Below, in pieces: positions 1 through 6,315 of a stretch of 10,720 nt of DNA. The notes below the pieces were generated by a model, which saw only the letters and a program-made list of their open reading frames with translations, was not told the origin of the DNA and did not search any database. The position numbers were made by a program, and so were the translations under genes. This DNA comes from Rickettsiales bacterium (GTDB taxonomy: Bacteria; Pseudomonadota; Alphaproteobacteria; Rickettsiales; UBA998), in NCBI GenBank assembly GCA_019749855.1, contig JAIEPI010000124.1, positions 1 to 10,720 on the forward strand. The letters run 5' to 3'. Position 1 is the first letter of the stretch, and every line of letters begins with the position of its first letter.

Positions 1-307
1 GAATAAAGGATTTATAGCTCGCCAGATACGTCGCTTTTTGAGCGTCGCTTGCTGTGCGCCAATGCTTGCCAAGGACGAACTTACCAACCCACTCGATGGC
101 GATATGTCCTTCAAAAATATTCTTTAATTCCGAATCTTTTTGTGCAAGGGAGGTTTGTTTTTCCTCCAGCACATCTACGACACGTTGAGCGAGCTCTTCA
201 ATGAAGAGGGTAGCCCCCTTCTGATCACCAGCCAATACTTCATTGCTGGCAAAAAAAAGGCAAGCAAGTAGGACAAAAGAAAAGAAAGAGCGGATATATG
301 ACATCAT
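1..307 (-). CDS. mlaC: MlaC-family phospholipid-binding periplasmic protein (3' end outside the window)
   Basis: MlaC is the periplasmic carrier that moves phospholipids between the outer-membrane MlaA complex and the inner-membrane MlaFEDB transporter. Only the first 102 residues are present. Residues 1-26 form a Sec signal peptide: a short basic start, a Phe/Leu/Ala core and a VLA cleavage site before Gly-Asp. Then comes the usual MlaC opening, a helix with FIEELAQRVVDVL, followed by WVGKFVLGKHWRTAS, which matches the family's conserved aromatic FVLG-x-x-W motif. Two ATG codons are adjacent (307-305 and 304-302). I use the first, which overlaps the mlaA TAA by one base (TAATG), with GGA about 6 bases upstream. 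The overlap implies co-transcription and coupled translation with mlaA. Family call is strong; the C-terminus cannot be judged. Confidence 0.85.
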   Translation of the reverse strand, partial: MMSYIRSFFSFVLLACLFFASNEVLAGDQKGATLFIEELAQRVVDVLEEKQTSLAQKDSELKNIFEGHIAIEWVGKFVLGKHWRTASDAQKATYLASYKSFI

Positions 308-1131
308 TATTCGTCCGTTGCCGTGTCAGCGTTTGGATGGTCATCATGGCTGCCCTTCAGGTTAATGGGGCCAGTTGTCATGCCGCCGCCACTGATGCGC
401 CCGGCACGGTTTTCAACCAATGCTGCCCGACGCTGCAGATAAGCGCTGCGTATGGTCGCATACGGATCAATTGAGTTTTTATAGATCTCGTCAGTGACAG
501 GCAGAACGCTGGCCCGCGCATCAACCGCGCTGGTAATAGTGCGCGCTGTGACAAATGTATCATCCACATAGTTGAACGGATCGCTGACCCAATCAACGGC
601 CGTGCCGCCAATACCACGCACGGAGCCAGGGCCGAGAATCGGCAATACTACGTACGCTCCGGTACCCACTCCATAATAGCCAAGAGTCTGGTCAAAATCC
701 TCGTCACGAACGGTGAGTTGCGCTTGCTCGGTCACATCAAAGATGCCACCGATACCAACGGTGGAATTCAATGCAAATGACCAAAATGAAGAAAAGGCGT
801 TTTGTGCATCAAGCTGCAACACAGAATTTAGAAACACCACCGGCATGCGCAGGTTATTCAAGACATTGCTGACGCGTTGACGGCCATATTGGGGAACAGC
901 ATACACATAGCCACGCGCCACCGGACGCAACAAGACAGTATCCACACCCTCATTGAAGGAGAACATGGCTCGGTTAAATGATTCCAGAGGATCCGCAGGA
1001 TCGCTGGGCGCACTGGACTCCGAAGAGCAGGCTGCGGCGATAAGGAGGCACGCGCTGGCACAGCCCGTCCGCAAAAGATGGCGGAAGCGACCAAAGCCAG
1101 TCTCAACAGTATTCGAGTAAACGTAATGCAT
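307..1131 (-). CDS. mlaA: MlaA (VacJ) outer-membrane phospholipid-removal lipoprotein
   Basis: MlaA sits in the outer membrane with porins and removes misplaced outer-leaflet phospholipids, passing them to MlaC. The product is 274 aa from the chosen start. It has a basic N-region, a hydrophobic core and a lipobox-like IAAAC with Cys35; Ala rather than Leu at -3 makes the box slightly weak. Family landmarks follow: DPLESFNRAMFSFNE (47-61), LNSTVGIGGIFDV (121-133), the LPILGPGSVR segment (163-172), DPFNYVD (184-190) and IDPYATIRSAYLQRR (221-235). The frame is open back to an ATG at 1188, but that codon lies within the core of the predicted promoter. The ATG at 1131 has GGGGA five bases upstream and was preferred; an ATG at 1143 is a second option. 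The C-terminal tail is Gly/Asp/His-rich and probably unstructured. It overlaps mlaC by one base. Confidence 0.9.
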   Translation of the reverse strand: MHYVYSNTVETGFGRFRHLLRTGCASACLLIAAACSSESSAPSDPADPLESFNRAMFSFNEGVDTVLLRPVARGYVYAVPQYGRQRVSNVLNNLRMPVVFLNSVLQLDAQNAFSSFWSFALNSTVGIGGIFDVTEQAQLTVRDEDFDQTLGYYGVGTGAYVVLPILGPGSVRGIGGTAVDWVSDPFNYVDDTFVTARTITSAVDARASVLPVTDEIYKNSIDPYATIRSAYLQRRAALVENRAGRISGGGMTTGPINLKGSHDDHPNADTATDE

Positions 1132-1148
1132 TCTTTTCCCCATACTAT

Positions 1149-1162
1149 GTCGCCATAGCGAC
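1149..1162 (-). other. Perfect 5-bp hairpin in the mlaA leader
   Basis: On the minus strand the sequence GTCGC-TATG-GCGAC is a perfect inverted repeat with a four-base loop. It lies at or just after the expected transcription start of the mlaA promoter and about 17 bases before the ATG at 1131. A GC-rich stem at the 5' end of a transcript can protect mRNA. That role is inference; only the repeat is seen. Confidence 0.35.
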
Positions 1163-1166
1163 GATA

Positions 1167-1196
1167 AATATAATCTGCCTAATAACATATTATCAA
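1167..1196 (-). promoter_or_regulatory. Sigma70-type promoter for mlaA-mlaC
   Basis: On the minus strand a -35 box TTGATA (1196-1191) and a -10 box TATATT (1172-1167) are separated by 18 bases. Each matches the sigma70 consensus at five of six positions, in AT-rich surroundings. Transcription would start near 1160, leaving a leader of about 30 bases before the ATG at 1131. This placement is the main reason for rejecting the ATG at 1188 as the mlaA start. Confidence 0.5.
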
Positions 1197-1256
1197 TTAT
1201 TCACCATCAAAAGATGTATTTTTTTTAATTTTATGCCTGCGAATGAATTGTTAGTC

Positions 1257-1262
1257 TATAAT
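1257..1262 (+). promoter_or_regulatory. Candidate -10 box for metF
   Basis: A perfect TATAAT lies 40 bases before the first possible metF start (GTG 1303) and about 104 before the preferred ATG at 1366. The best 17-base-spaced -35 is the poor TGCCTG at 1234-1239, so either an activator is needed or the AT-rich upstream tract (1211-1233) helps. Transcription would start near 1269. Confidence 0.35.
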
Positions 1263-1309
1263 ATGTATTCTTAAAGTTTCGATAAGGCGATAAGATCAAG
1301 TAGTGATTT

Positions 1310-1329
1310 CTGCCGTTAGGTCATGGCAG
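1310..1329 (+). other. Inverted repeat in the metF leader
   Basis: CTGCC (1310-1314) and GGCAG (1325-1329) can pair, closed inside by a G-U pair, to form a 6-bp stem with an 8-base loop. If metF starts at ATG 1366 this lies in the untranslated leader; if it starts at GTG 1303 it is coding. I could not match the leader to a known SAM, SAH or other methionine-related riboswitch. Confidence 0.25.
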
Positions 1330-1365
1330 CCGCATCATAAATACAACGATTGTCTGATTGCCCGT

Positions 1366-2286
1366 ATGGCTCATTCACTTCAGCGCATTGCGTATCAACG
1401 ACTAAAAGACCTGTTTATCAAGGCACCGAGTCGGGTCTCGTTTGAATTTTTTCCACCGAAGTCTGTCGAATCCGAGGAAAAACTGTGGGCGACCCTGCAA
1501 TGGCTGGCACCGTTACAGCCAGCGTTTGTCTCGGTGACCTATGGAGCGGGTGGCAGCACGCGGGAGCGCACCCACGCAACAGTGGCGCGTATTTTACGCG
1601 AAACGCCCCTCACGCCGGCGGCGCACCTCACCTGTGTAGGGGCCTCGCGTGAAGAGATTGATGCGATTGCCCAATCCTATTGGGAACTGGGGGTGCGACA
1701 TATTGTCGCCCTCAGGGGTGATTGTGCGGACGGGCGACCTTATGTTCCGCACCCGCAGGGCTATGCGTATGCCAGTGACCTGGTGGCAGGGCTCAAAAAA
1801 ATAGGTGACTTCGAAATTAGTGTTGCCGCCTATCCTGAAGTGCATCCGCAAGCCTTCAGCCGCCAGCAGGATTTTGATAATCTCAAGCGTAAAATTGACG
1901 CGGGTGCCAATCGCGCCATCACGCAGTTTTTCTTTGATGCCGATATTTATTTGCGTTTTCGTGATATGGCGGCGCGTAGAGGAATTCAGGTGCCGATGGT
2001 GCCAGGGATTTTACCTGTGACGCATTTTGCACAACTCAAGCGCTTCGCCGGAATGTCTGGTACGGCCATTCCAAACTGGATTGAACATCTGTTTGATGGG
2101 CTGGACGATAATCCGGAGCTTCGTAATCTGGTGGCCGCCTCCATCACGGCGGAGCAATGCCGACTGTTACGAGGTGAAGGGGTGGATGAATTTCATTTCT
2201 ATACTCTTAATCGTGCTCGTCTGACGGTTGCCATCTGCCATATTTTGGGCATTCGTCCTAAGCCAGCGAGCGATGGCGCAGAATAA
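1366..2286 (+). CDS. metF: 5,10-methylenetetrahydrofolate reductase
   Basis: MetF is the FAD enzyme that reduces 5,10-methylene-THF to 5-methyl-THF, the methyl donor for methionine synthesis in the cytoplasm. The 306-aa product shows the whole TIM-barrel motif series: VSFEFFPPKS with the catalytic Glu27, FVSVTYGAGGSTRERT (54-69), HIVALRGD with the FAD-interacting Asp119, AAYPEVHP (154-161), GANRAITQFFFDAD (180-193), PGILPV and FHFYTLNRA near the C-terminus. The catalytic residues fall within one position of the E. coli enzyme. The frame is open from a GTG at 1303, which would add 21 unconserved residues; ATG 1366 gives the family length and was chosen, although neither start has a convincing ribosome-binding site. 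It is monocistronic here and overlaps the convergent rsmD by 29 bases at the 3' end. Confidence 0.95.
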   Translation: MAHSLQRIAYQRLKDLFIKAPSRVSFEFFPPKSVESEEKLWATLQWLAPLQPAFVSVTYGAGGSTRERTHATVARILRETPLTPAAHLTCVGASREEIDAIAQSYWELGVRHIVALRGDCADGRPYVPHPQGYAYASDLVAGLKKIGDFEISVAAYPEVHPQAFSRQQDFDNLKRKIDAGANRAITQFFFDADIYLRFRDMAARRGIQVPMVPGILPVTHFAQLKRFAGMSGTAIPNWIEHLFDGLDDNPELRNLVAASITAEQCRLLRGEGVDEFHFYTLNRARLTVAICHILGIRPKPASDGAE

Positions 2287-2827
2287 CAACGCGGGTATTG
2301 GCATAGGTACGATCCGTGATGACGTCCAAAGCATCCGGACAGGTAAACGGATCTTTCACCGACATTTCCGCCACGATCATGCCGTCCTCAGTTAGCCAGC
2401 CTTTCAAAAGCACTGACTGAAGAATCGCCGGCAACAGATCTTTGCGGTAAGGCGGGTCAATGAAGAGCACACGGCAGGCAGTCGGGGCAGGCGGCAAGGC
2501 TTTGGCTTCCGTCCGTAGAAAAGTGCAATGCGCTTCCTCGCGGAATTTCTCCGCCGATTGCCGCACCAATGTTAGCGCCTCACGTGACTGGTCAATGAAA
2601 TACGCATGTGCGGCCCCACGTGACAAGGCCTCCAGACCCATGGCACCGGAACCGCAGCAAATATCCGCAACAATCGCACCGTCCAGCATGGGCCCCTCGG
2701 GATGCGGAGTATGTGCCACGATATTGAAGATAGCCTCACGTGCCCGCGCACCTGTGGGCCGTATCTCATAGCTTTGTGGCGTTTCCAACTTACGCCCGCG
2801 ATGCTTGCCTGCAATAATCTGCATCAT
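2258..2827 (-). CDS. rsmD: 16S rRNA (guanine(966)-N(2))-methyltransferase RsmD
   Basis: RsmD methylates G966 of 16S rRNA on assembled 30S particles using S-adenosylmethionine. The 189-aa product opens with the family signature MMQIIAGKHRGRKL, followed by RPTGARAREAIFNI (23-36). The SAM-binding motif I is DICCGSGAMGLEALSRG (55-71), where the family usually has an FAGSG core, so the CC is a small variation. The catalytic DPPY tetrad is at 124-127. The first ATG (2827) overlaps the stop of the upstream ACT gene as ATGA and has a near-consensus GGAGG seven bases upstream, which fixes the start. The 3' end runs 29 bases into metF on the other strand, and no terminator is visible. It appears to be the last gene of the leftward operon. 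Confidence 0.93.
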   Translation of the reverse strand: MMQIIAGKHRGRKLETPQSYEIRPTGARAREAIFNIVAHTPHPEGPMLDGAIVADICCGSGAMGLEALSRGAAHAYFIDQSREALTLVRQSAEKFREEAHCTFLRTEAKALPPAPTACRVLFIDPPYRKDLLPAILQSVLLKGWLTEDGMIVAEMSVKDPFTCPDALDVITDRTYANTRVVILRHRSLA

Positions 2828-3204
2828 CGTGTGTCCTCCATTCTGCAGCCGCCTTCTTCCAGCGCTTGAATAGCTGCCAACCAGTATTGTTCCTTCACCA
2901 GTATATAGTCTGTATCATGGGTTGAAACCGCAAACACGGGAATGTTGGCGTTTGCAAGCAAGGTGGTGAGACGCGCCAGAATGCCGGTCAACGAGAAATC
3001 CAACACTCCGGCCACACGCAGTGCACGCCAGTCTGACTCTATGTGTTCTGCCTCTGATGGAATCTCAGACTGCGGCCCGACCCAGCTGATCTCATCCGCC
3101 GTGCGGGCCAGAAAATAACAAGCACCTGAGGTTTCGGGTGGCTTGGTGGGCCATGTACGCAAACGACACACGGCGTAGCGATCAGGAAGGCGTAACAGTC
3201 GCAT
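2824..3204 (-). CDS. ACT-domain protein (COG3603-like)
   Basis: This is a small cytoplasmic protein of 126 aa resembling the stand-alone ACT proteins of the COG3603 / ACT_7 type. Their ligand and role are largely unknown; ACT domains generally bind small molecules such as amino acids. An N-terminal half with PDRYAVCRL (7-15) and FLARTADEISWV (31-42) is followed by a C-terminal ACT core: WRALRVAGVLDFSLTGILA (59-77) and IPVFAVSTHDTDYILV (88-103). The frame is open back to 3327, but that would overlap rluB by 59 bases with unconserved sequence; ATG 3204 gives the family size. The ribosome-binding site is weak. A weak promoter-like pair (TTGCAA at 3263-3258 and TAAATA at 3239-3234, 18 bases apart) lies in the 64-base gap after rluB. 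The stop overlaps the rsmD start by four bases. Confidence 0.75.
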   Translation of the reverse strand: MRLLRLPDRYAVCRLRTWPTKPPETSGACYFLARTADEISWVGPQSEIPSEAEHIESDWRALRVAGVLDFSLTGILARLTTLLANANIPVFAVSTHDTDYILVKEQYWLAAIQALEEGGCRMEDTR

Positions 3205-3268
3205 GTAGAGAGCACTCACGGAAAAACATGTATTATTTAGGGGAAAGCGGGCAGCTATTGCAACCGCT

Positions 3269-4006
3269 TTAGATGAATTGACCGACCTGGTCCTTGAGTA
3301 CTTTACGCGGTATCTCTTTGACAGCACCTGGGGCGAGCTGGCCTAGTTGAAAGGGGCCATAGGCGACACGAATCAGTCGGCTCACCGGATGACCCAGATG
3401 CTCAAAAACACGGCGTATTTCACGGTTTTTGCCTTCTGTTAGTGTCACAGAAAGCCAGATATTGGTGCGGCTGCCATTTTCAGGTTCCACCTGCACCGGC
3501 TTATAACGCACACCCTCAACCGTGATGCCGCGTGCCAGAGCGGCAAGAGCTGAGGCAGAGGGCATTTGATAGATGCGAACGCGGTAGCGTCGCCGCCAAC
3601 CCGTATCAGGGTGCTCCAGATGGCGCGCCAAAACACCATCGTTCGTCAGCAGCAACAATCCCTCGCTGGTGAGATCAAGCCGTCCGATGGAAATGACACG
3701 CGGCAAATCGGCGGGTAAATGCTCAAACACCGTTGGGCGGCCTTGCGGGTCACGGTGTGTCGTCACCAGACCCGCCGGCTTATGATAGAGCCACAGGCGC
3801 GAGGGCTCTTTGTCTTCTAACACATGCCCATCGACGGAAATCTGATCAAGCGATGTCACATTCAGCGCGGCAGAGGTAATGACGCGTCCGTTCACCTTGA
3901 CGCGGCCATCTTCAATCAATTCTTCAGCACCACGGCGAGAGGCAATCCCAGCACGGGCGATGACTTTCGCAATCCGCTCGCCTTTTTCGTACAGATCATC
4001 GCTCAT
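3269..4006 (-). CDS. rluB: RsuA/RluB-family rRNA pseudouridine synthase
   Basis: Enzymes of this family isomerise a specific uridine of rRNA to pseudouridine; RluB acts on 23S U2605. The 245-aa product has an N-terminal S4 RNA-binding domain (about 9-56, with RIAKVIARAGIASRR and GRVKVNGRV). The catalytic domain follows, with the GRLDLTSEGLLLLTNDG block (108-124) holding the catalytic Asp111. The late TEGKNREIRRVFEHLGHPV motif (190-208) is also present. The family is clear. RluB is favoured over RsuA, RluE or RluF by the rsmD neighbourhood and sequence feel, but U2605 specificity is inferred. Compared with many alphaproteobacterial RluB proteins it has no long charged C-terminal tail. The start ATG (4006) overlaps the upstream stop as ATGA; there is no good Shine-Dalgarno, so translation probably depends on coupling. 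The open frame extends upstream to 4084 inside the neighbouring gene. Confidence 0.85.
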   Translation of the reverse strand: MSDDLYEKGERIAKVIARAGIASRRGAEELIEDGRVKVNGRVITSAALNVTSLDQISVDGHVLEDKEPSRLWLYHKPAGLVTTHRDPQGRPTVFEHLPADLPRVISIGRLDLTSEGLLLLTNDGVLARHLEHPDTGWRRRYRVRIYQMPSASALAALARGITVEGVRYKPVQVEPENGSRTNIWLSVTLTEGKNREIRRVFEHLGHPVSRLIRVAYGPFQLGQLAPGAVKEIPRKVLKDQVGQFI

Positions 4007-4722
4007 GGACGGTTTGCCGATGCATCGAGAAAATGGCGCCAGATTGCTGCATCCAGCGGGCTGACATGATACTCGGGATGCCATTGCACGCCGAGACAGA
4101 AAGGATGCTCAGGATATTCAATCGCTTCAATGACCCCATCGGGCGCGGTCGCGGAAATGACAGTGCCTGCGCCCACCGTGCGCATGGCCTGATGATGTGC
4201 ACTGTTCACGGATGCCTGTGTCACCCCTGCGATGTGGTGCAGGAGCGTGTTTTCTTTAATCGCGATTCTATGGCCCGGCTCATCGCGTGGGTTGGGCTGC
4301 TCATGCGGCAGGGCGTTGTCAATGCTATCGGGGATATGCTGAATCAATGTGCCACCCAGCACGACTCCCAGTAATTGCTCGCCGCCACAAATACCGAGGA
4401 TAGGTTTACGGGCAGCAAGTGCCTGTTTAGTGATCGCATACTCAAACGCGGTGCGTTGCTCTTTAAGAGTGACGCGCTCATGCACGGTGGTGTCGCCATA
4501 TAGGGCAGGTGGAATATCAAAATCGCCGCCGATGATGACCAAGCCATCAATCATCGAAAGGTAGCGCTCTACTAAGGCCACCTCATGCGGCAAAGGCAGC
4601 GGCACACCGCCTTGCGCGCTGACAGCAGTGAGATAATTCTCACGAATGGCGTACCACGGCTTTTGCGAATAGGTGGGTTTGGTCTCGTGATCGAGCGTAA
4701 AACCAATAACAGGGGCGGACAT
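4003..4722 (-). CDS. Gamma-glutamyl-gamma-aminobutyrate hydrolase (PuuD/peptidase C26) family protein
   Basis: This is a class I glutamine amidotransferase-like hydrolase expected to cleave a gamma-glutamyl amide bond. The founding member PuuD releases GABA from gamma-Glu-GABA in putrescine breakdown. The 239-aa product carries an oxyanion-type GLVIIGGDFDIPP (60-72) and a nucleophile elbow ILGICGGEQLLG with Cys112. Next come GGTLIQHIPD, the NSAHHQA motif (173-179) and GVQWHPE with catalytic His215 and Glu217, so the triad is complete. The elbow reads CGGEQ where E. coli PuuD-type enzymes have CRG-x-Q; I believe this is a recognised alphaproteobacterial subgroup. A GTG two codons upstream (4728) is an alternative start; ATG 4722 is preferred, with AGTGAG five bases upstream. 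It follows motB by 44 bases and overlaps rluB by four. No other putrescine genes are nearby, so the substrate is open. Confidence 0.82.
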   Translation of the reverse strand: MSAPVIGFTLDHETKPTYSQKPWYAIRENYLTAVSAQGGVPLPLPHEVALVERYLSMIDGLVIIGGDFDIPPALYGDTTVHERVTLKEQRTAFEYAITKQALAARKPILGICGGEQLLGVVLGGTLIQHIPDSIDNALPHEQPNPRDEPGHRIAIKENTLLHHIAGVTQASVNSAHHQAMRTVGAGTVISATAPDGVIEAIEYPEHPFCLGVQWHPEYHVSPLDAAIWRHFLDASANRP

Positions 4723-4766
4723 AGACACTCACTTTGTGCCCAGTATGGCACAAGCAATCCATCATC

Positions 4767-5435
4767 TCAATCCAGCTTACGTTCAATTTTGATGACGACG
4801 CGTCGATTCAGTTCACGGTTTTCTTCGATTGCATTGCCAAATTCATCAATGTTGGGCACTTTCGGCAGAATATCGGCAAACCCTGAAGCGCGCATTTTGT
4901 CTTTTTCCATGCCGTGCTCAATCAGAAAACGTACGACGGTGGTCGCTCGCACGGCTGAGAGTTCCCAGTTCGAGGCGAAAAGACTGCTCTGCATGGGGGA
5001 GTCATCGGTGTGACCATCGATTTGTACCAGATAATCCTCATAATCGAAATTAGCGAGCACTTCTGCCATTTTTTCCAGAACCGGAATGGCTTCAGGACGA
5101 AAATTGGCGGAGCCGGAATCATAAAATGATGACGCTGAAAGCTCGAGCAGCACCCCGCGATTAGTTTTTTCAATGGAGATGGCTTCTTCAGCTTGCAGCT
5201 CAGCAATAGCCATCTGTAATTTATCAAATAACTGATTAAATGGCTTTGGCTTATCCACAGTGTTTTTGTTGAATTCTTCCAGTGCGTCTTGCAGTAATTC
5301 AACATCCGCTTGTTTTGGCTCACTCATGGAGAGAATGATGATGAAAAAACACATCAACAATGTAATGAAATCAGCGTAGGTTAAAAGCCAACTCTCATCT
5401 TCATGCGCTTCTTTTTTATGGCCACGTTTGCTCAT
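4767..5435 (-). CDS. motB: MotB/PomB-like flagellar stator subunit with OmpA peptidoglycan-binding domain
   Basis: MotB anchors the stator to peptidoglycan and carries the ion-binding Asp that drives the flagellar motor. The product has 222 aa. It starts with a basic cytoplasmic tail, then a single membrane segment (about 17-37) reading WLLTYADFITLLMCFF with the ion-binding Asp22. A plug/linker of about 60 residues follows, then an OmpA-like domain (about 95-218). That domain shows GHTDD (141-145), NWELSAVRA (156-164) and NRRVVI (210-215), the residues known to contact peptidoglycan. The LLMCFF stretch after the Asp resembles PomB of Na+-driven motors. The start ATG overlaps the motA stop by four bases. 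No other flagellar gene is in the window, so this is a stand-alone stator pair. A proton-driven MotB cannot be excluded. Confidence 0.9.
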   Translation of the reverse strand: MSKRGHKKEAHEDESWLLTYADFITLLMCFFIIILSMSEPKQADVELLQDALEEFNKNTVDKPKPFNQLFDKLQMAIAELQAEEAISIEKTNRGVLLELSASSFYDSGSANFRPEAIPVLEKMAEVLANFDYEDYLVQIDGHTDDSPMQSSLFASNWELSAVRATTVVRFLIEHGMEKDKMRASGFADILPKVPNIDEFGNAIEENRELNRRVVIKIERKLD

Positions 5436-6235
5436 GTCTGACCTTTAATCTGTCGATCCATGTCAAAATGGATGGTCGGATCAAGGAAGCTGTTCAGGCG
5501 ATCCTGCATGAAACGCGGCCCCTTTTTCTCCGCGAGCAGAAGGAGGCCCTCAGCAATCATGTAGTTACGAAAACGCTCAATTTCCATTTTCTGCTGGAGC
5601 TTGAAAGCGGCGGGGTAACAGACGAGTCGCGCAAACACGACGCCGTATAAAGTAGCAAGCATCGCCATGGACATGCCACGTCCTACTTGGGACATGTCGG
5701 CAGAGAAGTTTTGCAGCATGACCACCATGCCCACCAGCGTACCAATCATCCCAAAGGTGGGCAGATTCGCGCCCATACTACGCAACACCTCCACCGGCGC
5801 CACTGAGCGCTCGTATTCTGCCTCAATCGCCGTTTCCATCATGGTGCGAAGTTCAGCAGGAGTGTGGTTGGACGTCACCAGCATCAAACAGAATTTAATC
5901 AGCGGCTCATCGGTCTGCACGTTGCGAATCTCGCCTTCCAGCGCGGGAAGCCCTTTTTTCTGCACCAGATACGACCATTTAATCAGGCGCATAATCTCAA
6001 CGGTGAGTGCCTCACGTGTGGCCTTTGGTTTCTTCAGCATCCACCACACGGCTTTGAAGGCGATATTCACATAGCGATGGTGAAAGCTCATATAGGCAGC
6101 GGCAATTGTGCCGCCGACGACGATCAGAAACTCAGTGACACTAAAGAAACTGCTGACATCCTGCGTGGCGTGAACCACCGCAAATATAAGCAATCCAATA
6201 CCGAGCAATGCGCCAAGAAGCGAGGGAAACGACAT
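5432..6235 (-). CDS. motA: MotA/PomA-like flagellar stator subunit
   Basis: This is the pentameric, membrane-embedded half of the flagellar stator; with MotB it conducts ions and pushes on the rotor. The 267-aa product has four membrane segments at about 5-23, 31-50, 156-175 and 187-208. A large cytoplasmic loop (about 60-155) carries charged residues, including an E-A-E-Y-E-R cluster for rotor contact. The conserved prolines P159 and P208 are in place. Segments 3 and 4 contain FGMIGTLVGM with Thr166 and LATLYG with Thr195, closer to PomA/MotP than to E. coli MotA. Length also fits PomA (about 254) better than MotA (295). ATG 6235 is preferred over an upstream in-frame ATG at 6280 because the family starts just before the first helix. 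The 80-base gap after gshB has a TTGACG (6299-6294), but no well-spaced -10. Confidence 0.9.
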   Translation of the reverse strand: MSFPSLLGALLGIGLLIFAVVHATQDVSSFFSVTEFLIVVGGTIAAAYMSFHHRYVNIAFKAVWWMLKKPKATREALTVEIMRLIKWSYLVQKKGLPALEGEIRNVQTDEPLIKFCLMLVTSNHTPAELRTMMETAIEAEYERSVAPVEVLRSMGANLPTFGMIGTLVGMVVMLQNFSADMSQVGRGMSMAMLATLYGVVFARLVCYPAAFKLQQKMEIERFRNYMIAEGLLLLAEKKGPRFMQDRLNSFLDPTIHFDMDRQIKGQT

Positions 6236-6315
6236 GAAGGGAGAACCTACCTGATAACTCAACCTACAGTATGACGGCAAACACTTAAAAAAGCGTCAAT
6301 AGGATCAAAACTTAT

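Noticed and set aside
1132..1188. Upstream extension of mlaA to the ATG at 1188
   Set aside because: It lies within and just after the core promoter, has no Shine-Dalgarno, and would place a long unconserved stretch before the signal peptide.
1323..1340. Five-codon frame MAAAS in the metF leader as a possible attenuation peptide
   Set aside because: It has no methionine or cysteine codons beyond the start, no good ribosome-binding site, and overlaps the hairpin without an alternative structure I could see.
3205..3327. Extension of the ACT protein to the ATG at 3327
   Set aside because: It overlaps rluB by 59 bases and adds 41 residues with no resemblance to the family; ATG 3204 gives the normal length.
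5864..6274. Plus-strand open frame of 136 codons opposite motA (and others at 5667-6074, 4585-5013 and 4033-4374)
   Set aside because: They are exactly antisense to strongly supported genes, have no family resemblance or ribosome-binding site, and are explained by the codon pattern of the sense gene.
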